From contig NZ_SPMX01000012.1 of NCBI RefSeq assembly GCF_012940005.1, forward strand, positions 1-64,000: a DNA stretch of 64,000 bases, written 5' to 3'. Both the position numbers and the translations under genes were made by a program. This DNA is from Candidatus Accumulibacter contiguus. GTDB taxonomy: Bacteria; Pseudomonadota; Gammaproteobacteria; Burkholderiales; Rhodocyclaceae. Positions 1 to 5,660 of the stretch are shown here, in pieces. The first letter of the stretch is position 1. Every line of letters starts with the position of its first letter. The notes beneath the pieces are model-generated. The model saw only the letters and a program-made list of their open reading frames with translations, searched no databases and was not told where the DNA came from.

Positions 1-288
1 AAAATACCTCCTGCGACAACCTCAATGCCCTGGCCGTCCATGCCGCCAGTGAATCCCTCGATCCCAATACCCGCGCCACGCTACTTCATCAACCGCGGCG
101 ACACCTTCTCTCGCATCAAGCGCACCCTCGGACGCTGGCTCCTCCAGGGCATCAATGCTCTCGACAATGTCGCCTCCGTCTTCGACGAACTCATCAAGAA
201 CCTCGTCCAGATAAAACCAAACAGGTCATCTCCCAGAAATTTCACCAAAAAACCACATTTATCACATGCTTACAAAAACGGGGTATGA
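1..288 (+). CDS. Partial unknown ORF at window edge, possibly frameshifted
   Basis: The frame is open from the first base and stops at 286-288, so any gene here begins outside the window. The C-terminal part, with a stretch reading TLGRWLLQGINALDN, looks like a helical protein. A second frame (+3) over the first ~90 bases also reads plausibly (DNLNALAVHAASESLD). This may be one gene with a frameshift near position 90. No family is recognised and no start can be assigned. A strong terminator follows at 381-419, which fits the end of a transcription unit. Confidence 0.25.
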   Translation, partial: KIPPATTSMPWPSMPPVNPSIPIPAPRYFINRGDTFSRIKRTLGRWLLQGINALDNVASVFDELIKNLVQIKPNRSSPRNFTKKPHLSHAYKNGV

Positions 289-380
289 CTATGTCTGATA
301 GGTTGAGAGCATTGGCCCTTACCCATCCCCCCTTCCCACAAACCCGCCCGCCGGTTCGGATTCGCTTTCTCTTCCCCGAA

Positions 381-419
381 AAAGGAGTCTCTTTAGCCTC
401 TAGATCAAGAGACTCCTTT
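381..419 (+). terminator. Rho-independent terminator
   Basis: A perfect 13-bp inverted repeat (381-393 with 407-419) encloses a 13-nt loop and is followed by a T run. A-rich sequence on the left side could make it work in both directions. It sits in the otherwise gene-free stretch 289-606, where the only other structure seen is the hairpin leader at 544-575. Confidence 0.75.
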
Positions 420-543
420 TTCTTCGTCCGTTCTCCGGACAAACGTCGTTCCCCGTTGCGTCGGTCTGGCGCTGCGCTCAACGTAGCCGCCAGCCTTCCC
501 CGTAGTCGAGGTCCAGGACAACCGCCCTGATCCTCACACCCGT

Positions 544-575
544 AGCGGCATTGTCTCCTCTGGAGCGGTGCCGCT
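544..575 (+). promoter_or_regulatory. Hairpin leader before the 607 gene
   Basis: A 7-bp inverted repeat AGCGGCA/TGCCGCT (544-550, 569-575) lies 31 bases before the start codon at 607. An AGGAG ribosome binding site follows. The hairpin-then-RBS layout resembles the leaders of the ArdC-like and Sak-like genes further along this element, although the shared 16-nt motif is absent here. Confidence 0.3.
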
Positions 576-606
576 TTCCATTGGTACCTTCAACAGGAGC
601 AATACC

Positions 607-807
607 ATGAAAACCCAAGTTCAACCCGTCCCCCTCACGCCGACCGTTGCCGAGAGCGAAACGCGCCTCATCAAGAGCGCCGCGCTCGTGACCTTCCGCT
701 TCGTGCGCGCGACCATCAACGCCGCCAAGACGGTGCCCGGTATCGTCGGTCAAGCAGCCTCCGATGTCCGTGACGCGTGGGAGGAGTCCTCCCGCCCAAA
801 CGCCTGA
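607..807 (+). CDS. Small hypothetical protein of the accessory element
   Basis: This encodes 66 residues with no recognised family. The start at 607 (MKTQVQPVPL) is preferred over an in-frame upstream ATG at 568 because AGGAG lies just before 607 and the upstream extension reads through the leader hairpin. The protein is rich in Ala, Val and Thr, with a possible amphipathic helix around residues 22-50 and a charged C-terminus. It is separated by 12 bases from the next small gene, which has its own GAAGGAG site, so the two are probably co-transcribed. Function unknown; the context is a mobile-element accessory module. Confidence 0.5.
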   Translation: MKTQVQPVPLTPTVAESETRLIKSAALVTFRFVRATINAAKTVPGIVGQAASDVRDAWEESSRPNA

Positions 808-819
808 AGGAGAAAGATC

Positions 820-1095
820 ATGCTGACCACCGGTTTCACGATCTTTCTCGCGGGCGCACTGCTGCTGGCGAAACTCCCCCGGCGAACCATGCTGCGGGCA
901 CTCAAGCACGACCTGCTGCTCGACCTGGCGGTGACGCTGCTGGTCCTTCTGATTCACTGGGGCACCTTCAGCGGTGTGATGGCAGCGACGGTGGCGGGTC
1001 TGCTGACCAGCCTGGCGACCTCGGGCCTGAAACGCCTGATCGGCTACGCGGACGGCCAGAACTACTATCCGGGACGCATCCGCCTCGACGTGTGA
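820..1095 (+). CDS. Small predicted membrane protein
   Basis: This encodes 91 residues. Hydrophobic stretches at about residues 2-17 and 32-65 suggest two or three membrane segments separated by a basic loop (KLPRRTMLRALKHD). The C-terminus is polar. A good ribosome binding site (GAAGGAG) precedes the ATG. It lies directly downstream of the 66-residue gene, and its stop codon overlaps the GTG of a possible 37-residue ORF. No family is recognised. Small membrane proteins of this sort are common in integrative elements and plasmids, but a role cannot be assigned. Confidence 0.5.
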   Translation: MLTTGFTIFLAGALLLAKLPRRTMLRALKHDLLLDLAVTLLVLLIHWGTFSGVMAATVAGLLTSLATSGLKRLIGYADGQNYYPGRIRLDV

Positions 1096-1205
1096 AACGC
1101 GGCAACCAGTCGCTGCGCTGGGTCCTCCTCGCTGCCGCCACCGGTGAAGCCGGACGCCAGGGGGTCCGCCTGATCCTGCGTTACAGCCTGCGCCTGCTGA
1201 GATAG
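1092..1205 (+). CDS. Possible 37-residue ORF, translationally coupled
   Basis: A GTG at 1092 overlaps the TGA stop of the preceding gene (GTGA) and opens a 37-residue frame ending at the TAG at 1203. The product is strongly basic and ends in an Arg/Leu-rich helix (LILRYSLRLLR). The stop-start overlap is the only evidence for translation. It could equally be untranslated spacer. Confidence 0.25.
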   Translation: MKRGNQSLRWVLLAAATGEAGRQGVRLILRYSLRLLR

Positions 1206-1242
1206 CCTGCAGGCGATCTTTCCCTTCCTTCCATCCCTTTCG

Positions 1243-1287
1243 CGCCCCAGTCCGGGTCATCCCCGGCTGGGGCGTTCCTTTTTGGAG
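1243..1287 (+). promoter_or_regulatory. Hairpin leader with shared 16-nt motif before the ArdC-like gene
   Basis: CGCCCCAG (1243-1250) pairs with CTGGGGCG (1267-1274), with an inner CCGG pairing, and is followed by a T run. The 16-nt string GCGTTCCTTTTTGGAG (1272-1287) follows at once and supplies the GGAG ribosome binding site 7 bases before the ATG at 1295. The same 16 nt recurs before the Sak-like gene. The layout resembles a terminator or attenuator fused to a ribosome binding site. Confidence 0.5.
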
Positions 1288-1294
1288 ACTCGCA

Positions 1295-2164
1295 ATGAAC
1301 GACATCTATCAAAGCATCACCGACAAGATCATCGCCGAACTGGAAGCCGGCGGCGACGATCCGTTCCCGCGCAATGCGCTCTCGCAGCGCCCCTATCGCG
1401 GCATCAATACCATCGTCCTGGGCCTGGAAGCGTTCTGCCGCGGCTACACCACTCACCAGTGGCTGACCTTCCGGCAAGCGCTGCAGCTTGGCGGCCATGT
1501 CCGCAAGGGCGAGCGCAGCTCGGCCATCATCTACTACGAATTACGGCAGGTCGAGAAGGCCGACAGCGAAGCACTCGCCGAGGGCGACGATTCCGAGAAG
1601 CGGCTCCTGCCGCTGCTCAAGGTCTTCCACGTCTTCAATCTGGACCAGGTCGATGGCTTGCCCAATGAATACCGGGCGGCGCCGGACACGGGACCCGCCT
1701 GGGAACCTTCCGAGATCGCCGAGCGGATCATCGAGTGTTCCAGCGCCGAGATTCGTCATGGCGGCTTCCGGGCCTTCTACTCGCCCCCCAACGATCTCAT
1801 CTACCTGCCGCTCCGTTCCTCCTTCAGGGACCAGGCGAGTTACTACAGCACGGCACTCCATGAGCTTTGCCACTGGACGGGCCACGCCTCTCGCCTCGGC
1901 AGGAAGCTCGGCAAGCGCTTTGGCGAATCGGCGTACGCGATGGAAGAGCTGATCGCCGAGATGGGCGCGGCCTTCCTGGCCGCGCACTGCCGGCTTGAAG
2001 TTCAGGTGCAGCACGCGAACTACATCGCCAGTTGGCTGGAAGTCCTCAAGCGCGACAAGCGCGCGGTGTTCACCGCTTCCGCGCAAGCCCAGAAGGCAGC
2101 CGACTATCTGCTTGAACACGCCGGGCTGATCACCCCGGCCGACGCCATGCCGCTCGCTGCCTGA
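1295..2164 (+). CDS. ArdC-type antirestriction protein (ssDNA-binding domain plus zincin-like metallopeptidase)
   Basis: This encodes 289 residues. The N-terminal ~120 residues match the ArdC ssDNA-binding domain (YQSITDKIIAELEAG, RPYRGINTIVL, HQWLTFRQALQLGG, VRKGE). The C-terminal half is a zincin-like peptidase with HELCHWTGH (HExxH) near residue 190 and a downstream MEELIAEMG that can supply the third metal ligand. ArdC proteins of conjugative plasmids bind single-stranded DNA and protect incoming DNA from restriction. The start at 1295 is set by the GGAG in the shared leader. The length is normal for the family. It lies with recombination genes in an element next to a tRNA. Family assignment is firm; antirestriction activity is inferred. 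Confidence 0.85.
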   Translation: MNDIYQSITDKIIAELEAGGDDPFPRNALSQRPYRGINTIVLGLEAFCRGYTTHQWLTFRQALQLGGHVRKGERSSAIIYYELRQVEKADSEALAEGDDSEKRLLPLLKVFHVFNLDQVDGLPNEYRAAPDTGPAWEPSEIAERIIECSSAEIRHGGFRAFYSPPNDLIYLPLRSSFRDQASYYSTALHELCHWTGHASRLGRKLGKRFGESAYAMEELIAEMGAAFLAAHCRLEVQVQHANYIASWLEVLKRDKRAVFTASAQAQKAADYLLEHAGLITPADAMPLAA

Positions 2165-2177
2165 AGCGTACAGACGC

Positions 2178-2273
2178 TGTGGGCAATTCTGTGGACAAAG
2201 CTGAGGACAGGCTGTGGAGAGCCGGCTCATCCACAAATTCTGTGGATAGATCGTCGAAAAAGCCTGTGGAAAC
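2178..2273. other. Cluster of DnaA-box-like 9-mers
   Basis: Six TGTGGNNNN/NNNNCCACA motifs lie within 96 bp. Three differ from TTATCCACA by one base (2190-2198, 2227-2235, 2241-2249) and three by two bases (2178-2186, 2213-2221, 2265-2273). They sit in the 403-bp gene-free stretch 2165-2567, which also holds the leader hairpin of the Sak-like gene. This could be a replication origin or DnaA-controlled region of the element, or a binding site for an unknown regulator. No AT-rich unwinding region is obvious. Confidence 0.35.
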
Positions 2274-2500
2274 CTCCCGGATTTCCCGGCTGCGCTGATC
2301 TCCCGTCGGTGCTGCTGACGTATTGGGCAATCTCTTCACCGATACGCGATCTGTCCCTGCACCCCAGGGCGCTGGGCGGGCTCTGCCGGTGACCGGCATG
2401 GCTTCCCGCAATCACCACAAGACTGTTGGGCGACATTGATGCGGTCAATAAATCTGACAACGTCGCAACCCTGATCGCCGCCATTCCGGCGGTTCCCTGA

Positions 2501-2561
2501 CAACGCCCGACCTGGCCCTGTGCCGGTCGGGCGTTGTCGTTTCTCGCGTTCCTTTTTGGAG
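2501..2561 (+). promoter_or_regulatory. Hairpin leader with shared 16-nt motif before the Sak-like gene
   Basis: A perfect 12-bp inverted repeat (CAACGCCCGACC at 2501-2512, GGTCGGGCGTTG at 2525-2536) is followed by GCGTTCCTTTTTGGAG (2546-2561), identical over 16 nt to 1272-1287. The start codon follows 6 bases later. The combination may be a terminator for upstream transcription, an attenuator, or an insulated ribosome-binding module. Confidence 0.5.
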
Positions 2562-2567
2562 TTCATC

Positions 2568-3284
2568 ATGGAAAACACGTCCCATTCAACCAATCCCTTC
2601 CGTCGCCTGTTCCAGATCGATGTGTCGAAGCACGTCGAGAAGAAAGGCCTGTTCTCGTACCTGAGCTGGCCCTTCGCCGTGGCACAACTGCGGCTCGCCG
2701 ATCCCGACGCCAGTTGGGAGGTGCGCCGCTTCGACGGGCTGCCCTACCTGTCGAGCGAACTCGGCTTCTTCGTCGAGGTCGCGGTGACGGTGCAAGGCGT
2801 GACACTGAGTCAGATTCATCCGGTCCTGGACAACAAGAACCGGCCGATCCTGGCGCCGACGCCATTCGACATCAACACCTCGATCCAGCGCTGCCTGGTC
2901 AAGGCTATCGCGCTGCACGGGCTGGGACTCTCCATCTACGCTGGCGAGGACCTGCCTGACCTGGAGGATGCAGGCAACGCCAGCAAGACCGGCGAGGGAA
3001 GCCCCGAGGTTCCGGTACCTGTGGTCAAGCCCAGGCGCACCGCTACAGCGGCCAAGGTCACGAATCTGCCAACCAAGGAGGATCGTGAAACCCCGCAGCC
3101 GGGATCCGAGCATTTCCTGACCGCTGCCCAGAAGAAGTTCATCGAGCGGCTGATCGCCGAGACGGGTACCCAGGTCGCGCAGTTGCTGGCGTACTTTGGC
3201 TTCGACTCGCTGGAGACCATTCCCAGGAGCGAGGTGACCCGTGTCATCGCGGCGCTTGAAACGAAGAAGCGGAGGGCCGCGTGA
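2568..3284 (+). CDS. Sak-type (DUF1071) single-strand DNA annealing protein
   Basis: This encodes 238 residues. The N-terminal ~130 residues carry the pattern of the phage Sak/DUF1071 single-strand annealing family: FQIDVSKHVEKKGLFSYLSW, then PDASWEVRRFDG, FVEVAVTVQGV and CLVKAIALHGLGLSIYAGED. After a Pro/Thr-rich linker, a C-terminal region (residues ~185-238) with TAAQKKFIERLIAETG may bind a partner. These Rad52-like proteins anneal complementary single strands during phage or element recombination. The ATG at 2568 is preferred over the upstream in-frame GTG at 2520 because the upstream part reads through the leader hairpin. The stop overlaps the exonuclease start (TGATG), as expected for a two-component recombinase. 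Its partner is the YqaJ protein. Confidence 0.8.
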   Translation: MENTSHSTNPFRRLFQIDVSKHVEKKGLFSYLSWPFAVAQLRLADPDASWEVRRFDGLPYLSSELGFFVEVAVTVQGVTLSQIHPVLDNKNRPILAPTPFDINTSIQRCLVKAIALHGLGLSIYAGEDLPDLEDAGNASKTGEGSPEVPVPVVKPRRTATAAKVTNLPTKEDRETPQPGSEHFLTAAQKKFIERLIAETGTQVAQLLAYFGFDSLETIPRSEVTRVIAALETKKRRAA

Positions 3285-4171
3285 TGACCACCATCGTCAA
3301 ACTGGTCCAGGGCAGCCCGGAATGGCACGAGCACCGGGCGAAGTGTCGCAACGCTTCCGAAACGGCGGTGGTGATGGGCGCTTCACCGTGGCAGACGCCC
3401 TATCAACTGTGGGAACTGCGCACCGGTCGCCGGCAGCCCGAGGTCAATGCGGCCATGGCCCGCGGTACGGCGCTGGAGCCACAGGCCCGCGCTGCCTACG
3501 AGGCCCTCACCGGCCATGTCATGCAGCCGCTGGTATTGGTCGACGGCTTGTACTCTGCGAGTCTCGACGGGCTGACCTTCGACGGCGATCTGATTCTGGA
3601 GATCAAGTGCCCGGTGAAGGGAAGCGCTTCCACCCTCTGGAAGGCCATTGCCGATGGCCAGGTACCCGCTCACTACGACTGGCAGATCGAACACCAGTTG
3701 ATGGTATCGAAGGCGGCTATGGCGCATCTGTACGTCTTTGACGGTGAGCAGCAGCAGGGCCTCCTGTTCGAAGTGGCGCCGGACCCCGCCCGCTGGAAGC
3801 GGATACAGCAGGCCTGGGACGGCTTCATGCGCTGCCTGGAAACGGACACGCCACCGGAACTGACCGAGCGGGACAAGGTGATTCGCAAGGACGAAGACTG
3901 GCGGCTGGCGGCAGAGGCGTACGTGAGCTTGAAGCGTGACGCCGATGCACTGGTTGCACGACTCGATTCAGCGAAGGATCGTTTGCTCGAACTGAGCACC
4001 CATCCGAGCGAGGCCGGTTTCGGTGTTTCCGTGACTCGCTACTGGAAGCAGGGCAACGTCGATTACAAGCGGGTGCCTGAGCTGCAGGGCGTCAATCTTG
4101 AGGCCTATCGGCAGAAGGGGCGGTTCGAGACGAGGGTGACGCTTGCGAAAGCTGAAACCGCCGTGCGATAG
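3284..4171 (+). CDS. YqaJ-family (lambda-type) recombination exonuclease
   Basis: This encodes 295 residues. The N-terminal ~200 residues show the YqaJ/lambda exonuclease nuclease core: GSPEWHEHR near the start, ASETAVVMGASPW, ALEPQARAAYE, a metal-binding DGLTFDGDLILEIKCP (Asp then E-x-K), and YDWQIEHQLMVS. A C-terminal helical part contains SLKRDADALVARLDSAKDRL. Enzymes of this family resect double-stranded ends so that the annealing partner can load. The ATG at 3284 overlaps the stop of the Sak-like gene; a GTG sits one codon earlier. Assignment to the family is firm. The Sak plus exonuclease pair forms a Red-like recombination module. Confidence 0.85.
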   Translation: MTTIVKLVQGSPEWHEHRAKCRNASETAVVMGASPWQTPYQLWELRTGRRQPEVNAAMARGTALEPQARAAYEALTGHVMQPLVLVDGLYSASLDGLTFDGDLILEIKCPVKGSASTLWKAIADGQVPAHYDWQIEHQLMVSKAAMAHLYVFDGEQQQGLLFEVAPDPARWKRIQQAWDGFMRCLETDTPPELTERDKVIRKDEDWRLAAEAYVSLKRDADALVARLDSAKDRLLELSTHPSEAGFGVSVTRYWKQGNVDYKRVPELQGVNLEAYRQKGRFETRVTLAKAETAVR

Positions 4172-4244
4172 GCGGAGCCCAATTTGGCGCGAATAGGCAC
4201 CGCCAAAATGCCTACATGGTGCTTACACAGAGCCGAAAACAGAA

Positions 4245-4268
4245 AGGCCAGCCCCGAGAGGCTGGCCT
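4245..4268 (-). terminator. Terminator downstream of tRNA-Ala
   Basis: A perfect 9-bp stem (AGGCCAGCC/GGCTGGCCT) with a 6-nt loop begins 15 bases after the tRNA 3' end. On the minus strand it is followed by a T-rich stretch. It probably ends the tRNA transcript and may also stop transcription from the element. Confidence 0.7.
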
Positions 4269-4283
4269 AACTGATTGTTTTCT

Positions 4284-4359
4284 TGGTGGAGACAGGCGGG
4301 ATCGAACCGCCGACCTTCTGATTGCGAACCAGACGCTCTCCCAGCTGAGCTATGCCCCC
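4284..4359 (-). tRNA. tRNA-Ala(CGC)
   Basis: This 76-nt gene has the encoded CCA end (plus-strand TGG at 4284-4286). The acceptor stem pairs GGGGGCA with TGTCTCC, including the G3:U70 wobble that identifies alanine tRNAs. The D arm (GCTCAGCTGGGAGAGC), the TTCGCAA anticodon loop with anticodon CGC, and the GGTTCGATCC T arm are all intact. It reads GCG codons. The accessory element with ArdC, Sak and YqaJ genes lies just beyond its 3' end, a common integration position. Confidence 0.95.
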
Positions 4360-4447
4360 GAATGCGCATGCATTCTATGCTGCACGATTTGCCACGTCAA
4401 TCCCGAGGATCGCACGCACCCGATCGCGCTACCGTCGAATAGTGGGA

Positions 4448-5050
4448 TTATTTTTTTGCCTTGGCGGGTGCAGGAACAACCGCAATGGCGATGGCCTCGG
4501 CAAAAACCCCCTCCACCTGATCACCCTTGCTGATCAGTTTGAGTTGTTCCGGATCCTTGATCTTCAGAGTAAGCGTCTTCTTCGCGCCGCGTAGCGTCAC
4601 GGTCTGTTTCTTGCGATCAACCTGTTGCACATCGGCGACGAAGGCTACCTCTTTCGCCTCGTAGGCTGCCGGTTTCTGGCCTGCGGCGGCCGAGCCCTGT
4701 TGTGAGCTGTCGATCCGCTCGCGAAGCGCTCCACCGCCCTTCTTGAGCGTCATCATCAGTTCCTGGGTGTAGGTCGTAATGACGTGGTCACCGACCTTGA
4801 TCTGGTCAAAATTCTTGATGTCGTCCCCGGCAATGACCTTCAAATGTTCGCCCCTGGCGTTCTTGAGAACGACGCTGCGCGATGCCTTGTCGATTGAGTC
4901 TACGAGCAGGGTAACCCTGGCTTCGATCAGGCCGGCGAACTTGCCGGGCGCGACAGCGGTCATGGCTTCGGCGACGGGGGGTTGCTGTGCGGATACCGCA
5001 AGCGGGAAAAGGACCAAGGCTGCAGCAGCAAGTGCGACACGAATACGCAT
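4448..5050 (-). CDS. Periplasmic hypothetical protein with two internal repeats
   Basis: This encodes 200 residues. A clear signal peptide (residues 1-21, MRIRVALAAAALVLFPLAVSA then QQ) directs export. The mature protein contains two similar segments, one around residues 47-90 (VDSIDKASRSVVLKNARG, then GDHV) and one around 137-185 (VQQVDRKKQTVTLRGAKK, then GDQV). Each fits a small beta-rich unit of the pattern V-x-x-VD, then VTL, then GD-x-V, suggesting an internal duplication. The C-terminus is Ala/Lys-rich. No named family is recognised. It stands alone between the tRNA and the HU gene on the same strand. Confidence 0.75.
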   Translation of the reverse strand: MRIRVALAAAALVLFPLAVSAQQPPVAEAMTAVAPGKFAGLIEARVTLLVDSIDKASRSVVLKNARGEHLKVIAGDDIKNFDQIKVGDHVITTYTQELMMTLKKGGGALRERIDSSQQGSAAAGQKPAAYEAKEVAFVADVQQVDRKKQTVTLRGAKKTLTLKIKDPEQLKLISKGDQVEGVFAEAIAIAVVPAPAKAKK

Positions 5051-5149
5051 TGAAGACTCCGATAGCGGGAAAAATGTGGGGATGATGGGCTGACTGTGCT
5101 CGAACGGGCTGCTTACTTCGCCAAGCCCACTGAAAAGGAAGTGGAAAAG

Positions 5150-5434
5150 TTACTCGTCCTTGCCTGCGACCCTGGCCTTGAAAGTTGCGCCGGCAGCGAA
5201 CTTCGGAACGATGGTTTGCGGGATCAGGATTTTAGCTCCGGTCTTCGGATTCTTGCCTTCCCGGGCAGCGCGCTCGCTGGCCTTGAAGGATCCGAAACCG
5301 ACCAGAGTCACCGCCTCGCCCTTGGCAACCGACTCAACGATGGTGTCGATTACGGCATCCAGCGCTTTCGCTGATGCAACCTTTGACAGGTCGGTACGGG
5401 TGGCGATGGCATCGATCATTTCAGACTTGTTCAT
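5150..5434 (-). CDS. hupB: DNA-binding protein HU
   Basis: This encodes 94 residues. It matches HU-family nucleoid proteins: MNKSEMIDAIATRTDLSK at the N-terminus, the core VTLVGFGSFKASERAAREG, and a C-terminal DNA-binding arm with NPKTGAKILIPQTIVPKF. HU bends DNA non-specifically as a dimer and compacts the nucleoid. The ATG at 5434 has a GAGGAG ribosome binding site; an in-frame upstream ATG at 5488 adds an unrelated leader and is rejected. The symbol follows the usual betaproteobacterial naming; HU alpha/beta subtype is not resolved. Confidence 0.9.
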   Translation of the reverse strand: MNKSEMIDAIATRTDLSKVASAKALDAVIDTIVESVAKGEAVTLVGFGSFKASERAAREGKNPKTGAKILIPQTIVPKFAAGATFKARVAGKDE

Positions 5435-5660
5435 GGTATCTCCTCTGGTGATTAAGGGCATTTCTCTGGCCGAATTCTGGCACTTCACAGCCGACTAGGG
5501 AAGGGCAGCGATCAAGAATGGAAGGCTGCAATTCTGGCATGGATTCCACCGCTGCAGACAAGTTTCTGCTCTTGCCAGCAGCAGCAAGCCAACTGCAAAC
5601 GCGAATGGCTTTTCCGAAGCGAGCCCCGACTGGTGTTCGTCAGGCATAGCTGCTGCCTGT

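Noticed and set aside
285-530. An 81-residue plus-strand ORF
   Set aside because: It runs through the strong terminator at 381-419 and has no ribosome binding site or family resemblance.
4172-4359. A proven attachment site at the tRNA-Ala 3' end
   Set aside because: No second copy of the tRNA 3' end is present in the window and no integrase is in view, so only proximity supports it.
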